A stretch of 33,733 nt of DNA from NCBI GenBank assembly GCA_031549115.1, contig JAVBQJ010000104.1, positions 1 through 33,733 of the forward strand. Direction: 5' to 3'. Position 1 is the first letter of the stretch. The number at the start of each line of letters is the position of its first letter. Both the position numbers and the translations under genes were made by a program. Below the pieces are notes generated by a model. The model was not told where the DNA came from and did no database searches. It saw nothing but the letters and a program-made list of their open reading frames with translations. This document shows, one piece after another, positions 9,414 through 17,924 of this stretch. Origin of the DNA: JAVBQJ01 sp031549115. GTDB taxonomy: Bacteria; Verrucomicrobiota; Lentisphaeria; Victivallales; Victivallaceae.

Positions 9414-10451
9414 TTATCGGCTCTCCGGTTGGATGCCGGCAGGCCATGCGATACCGGCCGGGTCTACACGCTGCAACAACAAACCAATCAGCCGTTCCGG
9501 AGTCATCCGCTCCAGGCGGGCCTGATAATTCAAAATCAAACGGTGATTCAACACCGCCGGAGCCACCGTTTTCACGTCGTCGAAGCTGACGCTGGGACGG
9601 CCCGCCAGCAGCGCCGCCGCCCGCGCCGACTCCGCCAACGCAATGGCGGCGCGCGGCGAGGCGCCGAAAGCGGCAAAACGGGTGATCTCCGGCAACGCCT
9701 CCGGCGTGCCGGGGTGACTGGCCGCGACCAGCCGGGCGATGTAATTGGCCACCGGGCGCGCCAGATAAATCCGCTCCATCGCGGCAAACAATTCCTCCAA
9801 CTCTTCCGGCGTCAACCGCCAGGTCGGCTCCGGGGTATCGCCGCGGCGGCGCCCCGCAATGATTTCGGTCAGAATCTCCGCATTTACGGTCTGGACGCCC
9901 AGCTTGAACATGAAGCGGTCCAACTGCGCCTCCGGAATCGGGTAAGTGCCTTCCAACTCGATCGGATTCTGCGATGCCAGCACGAAGAACGGCGCCGGCA
10001 GCCGCCGCGTTTCGCCGAGCAGAGTCACCGCGTGCTCCTGCATCGCTTCGAGCATCGCGGATTGCGTTTTCGGCGAGGCCCGGTTGATCTCGTCCGCCAA
10101 CAGGATGTTGGTGAAAATCGCCCCGGGCTGGAACACCATCTGCCGTGTCCCGTCATCGGTCACCTGCAGGATATTGCACCCGAGGATATCGCTCGGCAAC
10201 AGATCGGGCGTGAACTGAATACGCTTGAAATCCAACGCCAGCAATTGCCCCAGCGCCTTTACCAACGCGGTTTTCCCCACCCCCGGAAGTCCTTCCAGGA
10301 GAATATGCCCGCGGCTCAAAATTCCAATCAGGAGCAAGCGGTGCAAATCGTGGTGTCCAAGCAGAATCCGATCGAGTTCTTCCAATACCCGGACTGCCCG
10401 CGCCGTCATCGGCGCCAATTCATCAGGGTTCAACAATTCCAATTTACTCAT
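9414..10451 (-). CDS. MoxR family AAA+ ATPase
   Basis: A 345-residue AAA+ ATPase of the MoxR type. Walker A is GLPGVGKT at 54-61, Walker B ILLADE at 116-121, the sensor-1 region SQNP at 160-163, and EAQLDRF with the expected arginine at about 179. The start MSKLELLNPDE at ATG 10449-10451 is chosen because GGAAGGG lies about 11 bases upstream. A GTG four codons earlier sits directly on that motif. MoxR ATPases act as chaperone-like motors with VWA proteins, often inserting metal cofactors or maturing envelope complexes. The whole MoxR, DUF58 and VWA set is present downstream in the same operon. Confidence 0.93.
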   Translation of the reverse strand: MSKLELLNPDELAPMTARAVRVLEELDRILLGHHDLHRLLLIGILSRGHILLEGLPGVGKTALVKALGQLLALDFKRIQFTPDLLPSDILGCNILQVTDDGTRQMVFQPGAIFTNILLADEINRASPKTQSAMLEAMQEHAVTLLGETRRLPAPFFVLASQNPIELEGTYPIPEAQLDRFMFKLGVQTVNAEILTEIIAGRRRGDTPEPTWRLTPEELEELFAAMERIYLARPVANYIARLVAASHPGTPEALPEITRFAAFGASPRAAIALAESARAAALLAGRPSVSFDDVKTVAPAVLNHRLILNYQARLERMTPERLIGLLLQRVDPAGIAWPAGIQPESR

Positions 10452-10472
10452 CCGCTTTGGCACCCTTCCCGC

Positions 10473-11693
10473 TCACTCATTTGCCATTTCAAAAAAACGC
10501 GATACGCACGCCACGTGCTGCGGAAAAACAGTGCTCCGAGAGTGTTGCGTTCCCTTTTCCGTCATCCCCGGCGCCAGGTCGATCACCTGAGCCCGGGGCC
10601 GCACCACCGGAAACTCTCCGCCGGTACGCGCCAAAACCGCCCCCAATGCCGGCGCCGTCACCTCATTGTCGGCCAGCCATTCCGCCATCGACTGCATGCC
10701 GTCGCGGGGGACCTCCTCCAAAACCGCACTGCCCAGCCGCTCCAGACGCGCCTCCAACTCATTGCCCAGACCGCCGATGCGGGCCTGCAATTCGGCAATC
10801 TGCTCCGGAGCAAGCGCCGTCGCACCCGGATTTTCCGCCCCGAACTTCTGCACCAGGGCTGCAATCTCGGGCGCCGCCGTCATCTGCCGCATGATGTCGG
10901 AAAATTCCGTCAATGCGGTCGGATCGATCTTGGCTGCGCCGCCGCCCAGCGCCTGCGCCGCCGCTTCCAGCATGTCCAGCGAGGCAAGCGTATCCCTGGT
11001 CCGGGAAACGGCATCCTGATTCAATGTATTGATCCGGTGCTGCAACTGATCCAGTGTTTCATACAGCCGCGCCGCATTTCCCGCCGCCTGTTCCCCCGAA
11101 AGCTCCGCCAGGGCATTGCGGAATTGCTGCTCCTCGTCGGCGGACAACAACTGCTCCTGAACCAGCAGCGAAAACTTCTCGCGCAACTCCGGCACCGTCC
11201 CGGCCAGATCCTGACGCAAACGCGGCTCCACCGCCGAGGGGGAGACCGGACCGAAGCCCGCTCCGGCCAGATAAATCCCCGCCAACAACGCAATCCAACC
11301 GCCTCCGCGGGAACGCACTTCCAGATACGGCACCTCCGGCAACGGCAGCGACCGCTCCCAGCCGCGCAGATCGGTTTCCCCGGCAGTCACCAGAAAACCG
11401 CCGCAACCGGCGGCGTTGCCGTCCAGCCAGGTCAGGCATTGTTCCCGGGTCGGCAGCTGCCGGAACGCGCGCGCCAGCCCGAATGCCAGCACCGCGCCGG
11501 CGGCAGCCGCGGCCATCCCCGACACCATCGCCCCGGAAAGCTCCACCCCGAAAATCCGCACTCCCAGAATCAGGGTTCCGGCCGCGATCCAGGCCCCGCC
11601 GAGCCACTGCAACATGAAACGCTTTAAAAGCGCAACACCGAAGCGGAACCGCAAGCGTCGGGCGCGCCGTGAAATTTGTTCTTCCCAAGTCAT
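10473..11693 (-). CDS. First gene of MoxR operon, membrane/coiled-coil protein of unknown function
   Basis: A 406-residue protein starting at ATG 11691-11693 (MTWEEQISRRARRLRF). Two membrane helices are visible at about 28-52 and 54-75, and a third at about 137-152. The rest is charged and mostly helical with heptad-like leucines (about 170-300), suggesting a coiled coil outside or beside the membrane. Similar large helical membrane proteins (DUF4175-like) precede MoxR operons in many bacteria, but I cannot assign a family with confidence. No strong ribosome-binding site precedes the ATG. A promoter-like pair lies 25-53 bases upstream, and the gene is followed by MoxR after 21 bases, so it probably heads the operon. 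Confidence 0.75.
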   Translation of the reverse strand: MTWEEQISRRARRLRFRFGVALLKRFMLQWLGGAWIAAGTLILGVRIFGVELSGAMVSGMAAAAAGAVLAFGLARAFRQLPTREQCLTWLDGNAAGCGGFLVTAGETDLRGWERSLPLPEVPYLEVRSRGGGWIALLAGIYLAGAGFGPVSPSAVEPRLRQDLAGTVPELREKFSLLVQEQLLSADEEQQFRNALAELSGEQAAGNAARLYETLDQLQHRINTLNQDAVSRTRDTLASLDMLEAAAQALGGGAAKIDPTALTEFSDIMRQMTAAPEIAALVQKFGAENPGATALAPEQIAELQARIGGLGNELEARLERLGSAVLEEVPRDGMQSMAEWLADNEVTAPALGAVLARTGGEFPVVRPRAQVIDLAPGMTEKGTQHSRSTVFPQHVACVSRFFEMANE

Positions 11694-11717
11694 AACATTA
11701 CCGATATTCCCAGTAAG

Positions 11718-11746
11718 AACATATACCCGAACTGGAAAAAATGCAA
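11718..11746 (-). promoter_or_regulatory. Putative sigma-70 promoter of the MoxR operon
   Basis: On the minus strand, TTGCAT (11741-11746) and TATGTT (11718-11723) are separated by exactly 17 bases and lie just upstream of the first gene. The match is moderate. The surrounding 170 bases are very A/T-rich compared with the genes. Confidence 0.45.
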
Positions 11747-11871
11747 GAACAAAAGCGCGGGCAAAACCAAAAAATGTTATTTTTTCGTTTTTTTCGCGCC
11801 AAAATGTTCTATTTAACAGAAAAACACCTCAATGGCTAATAAATAGAGCTATTATATCCGCAATTTTCCGA
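11747..11871. other. A/T-rich intergenic stretch with imperfect direct repeats
   Basis: Between the two minus-strand operons lies an A/T-rich stretch. Two imperfect copies of CAAAATGTTnTATTT-like sequence occur on the plus strand (about 11768-11787 and 11800-11816). They could be protein-binding sites or simple low-complexity sequence. I see no clear terminator hairpin after the transporter gene. Confidence 0.3.
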
Positions 11872-13191
11872 TTATTTCGGCAGCACGTGATAGACATAAC
11901 GGAAATAAATATATACCGAAGAAATAGCAGTGCTCAATATCATCAGCGGGAAACCGTACTTGGTGAACTCCAAGAAGGTCAGTTTGTAACGGTTCTTCCG
12001 GGCAATCTGGCATATCACCACGTTGGCGGAGGCGCCGATCAGAGTACCGTTGCCGCCGAGGCAGGCGCCCAGCGCCAGCGACCAGAACAACGGTTCGCGG
12101 ATCACGGTGGCGATTTCCGGAGCGCCTTCGGCGTACCCCATCTGCGCGGCGAACACCGGCACGATCGAGTTGATCAACGGGATCATCGCAATCACCAGCG
12201 GGATATTGTCCACCACCGCCGACAGGATCGCACTGCCCCACAGGATGACCATCAGCGTCAACGTGAAGTCCCCGTCGGTCATCGTCATCATCCACTTGCC
12301 GAGTTGCGTGAACACGCCGTTGATTTCCAGCGCGCCGATCATCATGAACAGGCCGCAGAAGAACATAATGGTACTCCATTCGACCTTCTCCAGCATGTGC
12401 GTCAGCTCCACTTTGCACACCAACGCCATCACGAACGCGCCGCAGATCGCGATCAGGCCGGGCTCGATCCCGGTCACGCCGCCGGTGAAAAAACCGAGCA
12501 ACACGAATCCGAAGACGATCAGCGAGCGCACCAGGCACTGGCGGTCGAGAATCGCGCGCGACGGATCGGTCTTCATCACCTGCTCGATCGCCTCTTTCGA
12601 GCTTTTCAGCTTCCGCCGCATCGCGATCACCACCACCGCCACCATGACCAGCGAAATCACCAGCACCACCGGAGTCAGGTTGACCAGAAATTGATTGAAA
12701 GTCAACCCGCAGCTGGCGCCGATCAGGATGTTCGGCGGGTCGCCGATCAGAGTCGCCGTACCGCCGATATTGGAGAAAATCGCCTCCATAATCAGAATCG
12801 GCACCGTCGGCAGCCGCAGCAGCTGGGTAATCAGGATGGTGGCCGGCGCCATCAGGATCACCGTGGTCACGTTGTCCATAAAAGCGGAAATAAGGGCCGT
12901 CACCAGCATGAATTCCACCGCCACCAGCACCCCGTTGCCGCGGGTCTGGCGGGCGATTTTCACCGCCACCCATTCAAAAATCCCGGTCGTCGCCATGATG
13001 TTGACGATGATCATCATCCCGATCAGCAGCCCGAGTACGTTCAAATCGACTTTGGTCAGCATTTCCGGGAAGCCGGCCACGCCGAAGGCGACCATCGCCC
13101 CCGCGCCCAACATCGCCGCGATGGTCTTGTCCATCTTCTCCGAGGCGATCAATACATATACAATCAAAAACAGGATTATTCCGGTCCACAT
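11872..13191 (-). CDS. ArsB/NhaD-superfamily ion transporter (SLC13-like permease)
   Basis: A 439-residue polytopic membrane protein with about 11-12 hydrophobic spans. It contains the conserved elements FMDNVTTVILMAPATILI, SNIGGTATLIGDPPNILIGA and SAVVDNIPLVIAMIPLI, with the repeated Asp-Asn pairs expected in the ArsB/NhaD group. Members exchange sodium or arsenite/anions for protons; the sequence alone does not settle the substrate. No arsenic genes are nearby. The start MWTGIILFLIVYVLIASEKM follows a GGAGAA sequence by about 9 bases and lies 16 bases after the EIIA/CBS gene, so the two are cotranscribed. This suggests the soluble protein controls the transporter. Confidence 0.88.
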   Translation of the reverse strand: MWTGIILFLIVYVLIASEKMDKTIAAMLGAGAMVAFGVAGFPEMLTKVDLNVLGLLIGMMIIVNIMATTGIFEWVAVKIARQTRGNGVLVAVEFMLVTALISAFMDNVTTVILMAPATILITQLLRLPTVPILIMEAIFSNIGGTATLIGDPPNILIGASCGLTFNQFLVNLTPVVLVISLVMVAVVVIAMRRKLKSSKEAIEQVMKTDPSRAILDRQCLVRSLIVFGFVLLGFFTGGVTGIEPGLIAICGAFVMALVCKVELTHMLEKVEWSTIMFFCGLFMMIGALEINGVFTQLGKWMMTMTDGDFTLTLMVILWGSAILSAVVDNIPLVIAMIPLINSIVPVFAAQMGYAEGAPEIATVIREPLFWSLALGACLGGNGTLIGASANVVICQIARKNRYKLTFLEFTKYGFPLMILSTAISSVYIYFRYVYHVLPK

Positions 13192-13207
13192 AGCAGGCTT
13201 CTCCGAC

Positions 13208-14128
13208 TTAAAGGTTCAGAATTCGTTCGAGCAGCACCGCCTGGTCGATGACCCCGAGCAGCCGGTTGTCCTCCTCGACCACATAGATCTGCGGGTACTT
13301 CTGTACCGAAATGGCGAATACCACTTCGATCAGCGTCGCGTCGACGGTAAAGGCGCAGAAGTCCCGCGTCATCACGTCGCGCACCAGCGACTTGGCCTGG
13401 ACGCTGAAATAGTTTTCGAACGGATCGAAGTAGCGGATGAAGCCGACACTTTTAAGCTGCGAGAAGAAATCGGGAATTCCCAGTTTAAACAGCTCGAAGC
13501 AATTCAACTGCCCCACCACCCTGCCGCCGTCCAGCACCGGAATGGTTTCCAGATGCTGATCGGCCATCAGCCGGGTCGCCCGCGGCAGCTCCCACTCCGG
13601 ACCGGCAAAGGCGGCGCACGGCGCCATGAACGCCGCCACGGTCAACGATTCCGGCGCTTTCAGGTGCAGTGCCCGAAGCTCCGCCAGAAAGGTCTCCGCA
13701 TCCGGAGCCCCCTTCAGGGCGATCCGGGTTTCGGGCTTGCGCAACGCCTGGGCAATGCCGGCGATGAATTTGAGCCCCGCCATCGGCTGCTCCTCCGGGA
13801 TCAGCACGCAGCAAACGATGTCCACCGGACAATCGTCCGGCGCGGGAACCGGCAACGGCTGCGCCAGCGTGGCCACGATCACGCCGGCGCGCTGCAGATC
13901 GCGCAGTCGGGCATGCGGGAAAAAGCTGCCACCGCCCAGCGTGGTGGGGCTTTGCGCCTCCCGCTCCGTCAGTGCGTTGAAAATCGTCTCCCGGGATACG
14001 TGACAGTTCCAAACCTCCGGCAAGCCGGATGCCGCATCCGCCAATATCCGGAACAACTCCTCGTGACTGTCGGCCTTCACCTGGGTGAGGATATGGGCCG
14101 GAGTCAGGTTGTCGTACATGCTCTTCAT
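13208..14128 (-). CDS. PTS EIIA-like domain fused to two CBS domains
   Basis: A 306-residue soluble protein. Residues 1-150 form a fructose/nitrogen-type PTS EIIA domain with the phosphorylatable histidine H72 in GGGSFFPHARLRDL. Two CBS domains follow (about 160-225 and 245-306), the second starting VRDVMTRDFCAFTVD. EIIA domains accept phosphate from HPr; CBS pairs bind adenine nucleotides. The fusion could read both phosphorylation state and nucleotide level. It is immediately upstream of an ArsB/NhaD transporter, so regulation of ion transport is the likely role (inference). The ATG at 14126-14128 is preceded by GGAGAGG ten bases away. An upstream in-frame extension to 14314 lacks such a site. 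Confidence 0.87.
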   Translation of the reverse strand: MKSMYDNLTPAHILTQVKADSHEELFRILADAASGLPEVWNCHVSRETIFNALTEREAQSPTTLGGGSFFPHARLRDLQRAGVIVATLAQPLPVPAPDDCPVDIVCCVLIPEEQPMAGLKFIAGIAQALRKPETRIALKGAPDAETFLAELRALHLKAPESLTVAAFMAPCAAFAGPEWELPRATRLMADQHLETIPVLDGGRVVGQLNCFELFKLGIPDFFSQLKSVGFIRYFDPFENYFSVQAKSLVRDVMTRDFCAFTVDATLIEVVFAISVQKYPQIYVVEEDNRLLGVIDQAVLLERILNL

Positions 14129-14353
14129 ACGTTTCGAGCCTCTCCAAATAGCTGTTTTTCCAAATTGAACTCGGGAACAATGCGAAATGGCAAAGACAGC
14201 GAAAGAACATGTCGGACCCGGCCGGGCCAACAAGGGGGAAAGCCGCGAAACGCCAGTACACGCTTCGCGGCTTGAATCGATTCGGCATGTGCGCCGTCGT
14301 CTTTCCGTACTCAATCAACACCCGGCGGCAAGCCGGATTTGTTTTGACCCGAT
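14129..14353 (-). promoter_or_regulatory. Long leader of the EIIA/CBS-transporter operon with a 10-bp hairpin
   Basis: About 220 bases separate the predicted promoter from the ATG. The leader contains a perfect 10-bp inverted repeat, AAGCCGCGAA (14240-14249) with TTCGCGGCTT (14264-14273), enclosing 14 bases. A smaller GC-rich palindromic stretch lies near 14220. In the transcript sense the hairpin is followed by UUCCCCCUU, a poor terminator. The leader is long enough for an RNA regulator, but I do not recognise a known class. Confidence 0.4.
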
Positions 14354-14381
14354 ACTATACACCGGAAAGACATTTTTTCAA
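14354..14381 (-). promoter_or_regulatory. Putative sigma-70 promoter for the EIIA/CBS-transporter operon
   Basis: On the minus strand, TTGAAA (14376-14381) and TATAGT (14354-14359) are 16 bases apart, each matching five of six consensus bases. It would give a leader of about 220 bases. Confidence 0.5.
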
Positions 14382-14418
14382 ATGAAAATCGGGAACCGAT
14401 CGCGGCGCAACGCGCATT

Positions 14419-17400
14419 TCATTCGCTTCCGTCCGCTCCTTCCAAGGTCATACTGCCGAAGTAAATGCCGTTGTCGAACAAGCCTTCGGGAACGATCGGC
14501 CAACAGGAATATTCGCCGTGCGGCTTATCGCCGCGCGCCAGCAGTATCCGCCACTGTTGCGGCAGCTCCCCGGCCAGCTGCCGCAAGGGGATGCGCATCT
14601 CCGCCGTCCAGCCATCGGCCCGGCGCGCGGTTTTCACCTCCCAATCGGTATTCCATGCCGCTCCGTAGTCCCGGCTTTCCCAGTCGGGTCCGACCACGAT
14701 TTGCGCCTTGTCGGCAGCCATTTCCCGCGGATAGAACAGCATGTCCGTCTGCGTCCCGGCCGGATTTGCAAGAAAGGTATAAAACGGGTAACGCGAATAG
14801 TCGTCGCGGGCGATGCCGGGCGCCAGGCGCACTTCCACATCGTCGTTTTCCCACAACGGCCCGTCCGGGCGGGTATGATTGGCTTGCAACCGCGCCGCCT
14901 CCGGCTCATGGCAGAGAAACGCGACGAACAAGTCGTCGCCATGGCGCAGCAGCCACGCCTCGGTCCGGCATTGCGCCGGCACCTGCGACCCGAGGATCCG
15001 GAAGTCGTCGATCCGCACCCCCTGGCGCCAGACCGGATCGCCGAGATCGCCGGTCAGCCGCGGCGCCTCGGCTGCGACCGGCACAGTAACCTGGTTTTCG
15101 TAGCCGAACGCCAACGTGCTGCGGCCGGTGCCGCGCACCAGGCTGGACCAGTTCACCCGCCGCTCCGTATCACGGACGGCAAACGGCACCTGGTTGCCGT
15201 CGGCCATCCGGTCGCGCATCGCCGCGGGCTCCATGATCGGACCGAACGCGACCTTGGCGCGCGGATTGCTCCGGTCCTGCAGTCGCAGCAGCTGCCAGAC
15301 ATGTTGCTGCAGTGCGAACGGATCGGAGCCGGAAATTTCCAGCCGCTCCGGCATCGGCAATACGATCCGGTCCTCTTCGGAAACCGCGAATACGATCTCC
15401 GGGCCGGAATGTGTTTGCTCCGGCTCCAATATCCGGGCTTCGGTATTGCCGAACGTCCCGGCCAGGTAATCGTGCAGCATCTGCGCGGTTCCGCGTTCGC
15501 GTTCGCCGGCATTCGCGGGCAGGCGGATGGAGGCCCGTTCCCACGGAAATTCGCTCAACTCCGCCACCGGCGCGTCGAACAACCAAGACTGCGCGGTTAT
15601 TTCCAGCCGGGAATGCCCGGCCGGAAGCCGGAACGGCGCATCCGGCTCCCGCGCTTCGCCGTTCCACGTCACCGATTCCAACCGGAAGTGCGGATCGTCG
15701 AGCAGCTCCAGCCGGATTTCAACCGGACTGGCGGCCTCGAAGTCGTAGGTATAAAGCTTCCGGGCGGCGTCGTGGAGCATCCGCGATTTGACCTGCAACG
15801 CCCCCGGATCGGCCGTGACAATAGCGGCCGGAAGTGCAACCAGCAGGTTTTCCTGCGGCGCCAACGCGGCGGCGAAGACGCTCTTGCCGTCGGCGAAGTG
15901 AATCGACAACTCTTTTTCCTGCCGGTAGGACACCGGCAGGGTCAGGAAGTCCCCCAGATAACGGTTGTCGATACGCTCGGTGATCGGTTTCGTCGTGCGT
16001 TCTTTGTTGGACAGAACCAGCAGGCTGTTCAAGCCCCGGCCGTAGCGGACGCGCTCCAGCGCCGGATCGCCCTGCGACGGGCACGGCGCGTAGAAGCCGC
16101 GTTCCGACAATTCGGTCAGATACGGCATTTCGTCGAAGATATCTTTCTGGGTCAGCACCATTTCCCATACCGGCACGAGGTTGGTCTGATACAGGGTGGT
16201 GATCACCTCGCGGATGCAGTCCTCAAAGGCCAGCCGCAGCGTTTCGCCGTCGAGTTCCTGCCACGGAATCGAACGGGAAATCCAGCTTTCGAACTCGACA
16301 TTGTGGATATAAGCGGGCCGGTGACCGCGGAAATAGAGTCCCCGGCGCAGCATATCGTAATATTGCCCGGACAGCGAGTTCTGGTCGAAGTTTTCGTACA
16401 GATACGCATCCGGTTTGAATGCCAACAGCGTATTGGTCCACCACAGATTCGCCCACAATCCCAACGTTTTGCCGTCCAGCCGCTGCCGGTGAAAGAAATC
16501 CGCGTGCTGCTGCATGCCGATCGACATCCGGATGAACCTGCCCTCTTCGTCATAACTCCATCCGGGCAGATATTCCCGCAGTTCGCCGCGATAGACTTCA
16601 TTCAATCCGATCGGATTGACCGCGTCCAGATCGGCGAAACCGTCATAGGCAATGGCGCTCATCCCGGTCTCCCGGAACAACGCCGGAATGTCGCGTTCCA
16701 AGATATCTTCGTAGGGAGACGCCCAGCCGTACAGGTGGCCGCTGACGCCATAGCCGAGCGCCCACCCCTGATAGGGCGGTTGTCCCCGCACCATCGCATA
16801 GACGTACGGTTCCATCTTCTCATCCCGGATGATGCCGGCGTCGACGGTGGTGATCACGTAAAAGGCCGACGCGGTATTGCCACGCAGATCGTTGGCGCGG
16901 AACACCTCGATCCGGTCGCGGTGCATCGCTTCCCGATCCAGCACGTTCAATTCGGTTTTGGCCTTGTTGGCTATCGACGCTTCTTCCGGCGACGACAGCG
17001 GCGGATCGAATTTCCAATATTCCGGACGGCCGTAATAGTCTCCCTGCCGCCGGTAAAAGGCATATGCCCAGCACAAACCGACATACCCCTGCTGGGCATA
17101 CCGGACCTTCGGCGGCGTATTGAGACCGCCGAAGCGATTGGTTTCGTAGTGTCCGTTGGTGACCTTGCCGCCGGTCAGGCGCGGATCGACGCCGGGAGCG
17201 GGCCGGAACGCCTCCGGGAAGCTCTCCTGATACACCGCCATCGCATCGAACAAACCGTGCTCCCCGGCAAAGGGAAACAACACGAACTCCAGTTCGCAGC
17301 TCTGTCCCGGCGGCAGCGCCACCCGGGTCAGATAGTACGCGCTGCCGTTGTCGTCGATGCCGTTCTCCAGATACGAAGTCGCAATACCGGGCGCGGTACC

Positions 17401-17895
17401 GAAGGCGAATCCCTGCCCGCCGTCGATCACCGCCGCCACCGGGTAGGTATTCATCAGCACATTGCGCCGCAGCGGCGTCCGTTCCCACCGGGTGAGGCGA
17501 TACCCGTCGTAATAGTCCGGCGACGCGGCAGCGACCGGCATGACCAGTGCCGGCTCGAAATGCAGCTCCCGGTCCGAGCGGTTGGTGAAGTTCATCCGCC
17601 ACAGCAATGCCGGGCCGCGTTCCTCGAAGCCGTGCCGGACCAACAGTCCATTCGGGTAAACCGCCTCGCCGTCACGGCGCTGCTCCGGTTCCAATCGGGT
17701 ACCGTCGGAGGAGCGCAGCCGGAATGCCACTGCGCCGACCGGCAATCCGGCGTCACCGGAAAGCTGTGCTTTTATCACCTCCAGTTGCCGCTCCCAGCGC
17801 GCCTCCTGTGCCGGATACGCCCCACCGGTCTGCCACACTCCGAAAACCGGCAGTGCCGTCATCGCCGCCAGTACGGCGCCGTAAATTCTCCACAT
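14419..17895 (-). CDS. Large secreted glycosidase-like protein with C-terminal CBM9-like domain
   Basis: A 1158-residue protein with a signal peptide (MWRIYGAVLAAMTALPVFG). Residues about 20-230 look like a beta-sandwich. About 230-700 look like a TIM-barrel glycosidase, with acidic stretches such as AIAYDGFADLDAVNP and AYLYENFDQNSL that could hold catalytic acids. About 700-930 is further beta domains. From about 945 to the end is a CBM9/DOMON-like domain (GDLGDPVWRQG ... LWENDDVEVRL). I cannot name the glycoside hydrolase family, and the catalytic assignment is inference. GGGGAG precedes the ATG by 8 bases. It is the last gene of a regulator-UroD-pseudopilin operon, 29 bases after the pseudopilin stop, so it probably acts on polysaccharide outside the inner membrane. 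Confidence 0.75.
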   Translation of the reverse strand: MWRIYGAVLAAMTALPVFGVWQTGGAYPAQEARWERQLEVIKAQLSGDAGLPVGAVAFRLRSSDGTRLEPEQRRDGEAVYPNGLLVRHGFEERGPALLWRMNFTNRSDRELHFEPALVMPVAAASPDYYDGYRLTRWERTPLRRNVLMNTYPVAAVIDGGQGFAFGTAPGIATSYLENGIDDNGSAYYLTRVALPPGQSCELEFVLFPFAGEHGLFDAMAVYQESFPEAFRPAPGVDPRLTGGKVTNGHYETNRFGGLNTPPKVRYAQQGYVGLCWAYAFYRRQGDYYGRPEYWKFDPPLSSPEEASIANKAKTELNVLDREAMHRDRIEVFRANDLRGNTASAFYVITTVDAGIIRDEKMEPYVYAMVRGQPPYQGWALGYGVSGHLYGWASPYEDILERDIPALFRETGMSAIAYDGFADLDAVNPIGLNEVYRGELREYLPGWSYDEEGRFIRMSIGMQQHADFFHRQRLDGKTLGLWANLWWTNTLLAFKPDAYLYENFDQNSLSGQYYDMLRRGLYFRGHRPAYIHNVEFESWISRSIPWQELDGETLRLAFEDCIREVITTLYQTNLVPVWEMVLTQKDIFDEMPYLTELSERGFYAPCPSQGDPALERVRYGRGLNSLLVLSNKERTTKPITERIDNRYLGDFLTLPVSYRQEKELSIHFADGKSVFAAALAPQENLLVALPAAIVTADPGALQVKSRMLHDAARKLYTYDFEAASPVEIRLELLDDPHFRLESVTWNGEAREPDAPFRLPAGHSRLEITAQSWLFDAPVAELSEFPWERASIRLPANAGERERGTAQMLHDYLAGTFGNTEARILEPEQTHSGPEIVFAVSEEDRIVLPMPERLEISGSDPFALQQHVWQLLRLQDRSNPRAKVAFGPIMEPAAMRDRMADGNQVPFAVRDTERRVNWSSLVRGTGRSTLAFGYENQVTVPVAAEAPRLTGDLGDPVWRQGVRIDDFRILGSQVPAQCRTEAWLLRHGDDLFVAFLCHEPEAARLQANHTRPDGPLWENDDVEVRLAPGIARDDYSRYPFYTFLANPAGTQTDMLFYPREMAADKAQIVVGPDWESRDYGAAWNTDWEVKTARRADGWTAEMRIPLRQLAGELPQQWRILLARGDKPHGEYSCWPIVPEGLFDNGIYFGSMTLEGADGSE

Positions 17896-17924
17896 CGTCG
17901 TCGCTCCCCGTTATAAATTTCGTA

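Noticed and set aside
10452..10463. GTG start four codons upstream for MoxR
   Set aside because: The GGAAGGG sequence lies directly against the GTG but at a workable distance from the ATG at 10449-10451.
14388..14400. Short hairpin ATCGG-GAA-CCGAT as terminator of the glycosidase operon
   Set aside because: Only five base pairs with a weak T tract, overlapping the predicted -35 region; too little to call.
14518..17916. Plus-strand frame of 1132 codons
   Set aside because: It mirrors the glycosidase-like gene and has low-complexity Arg/Gln/His composition with no recognisable domain.
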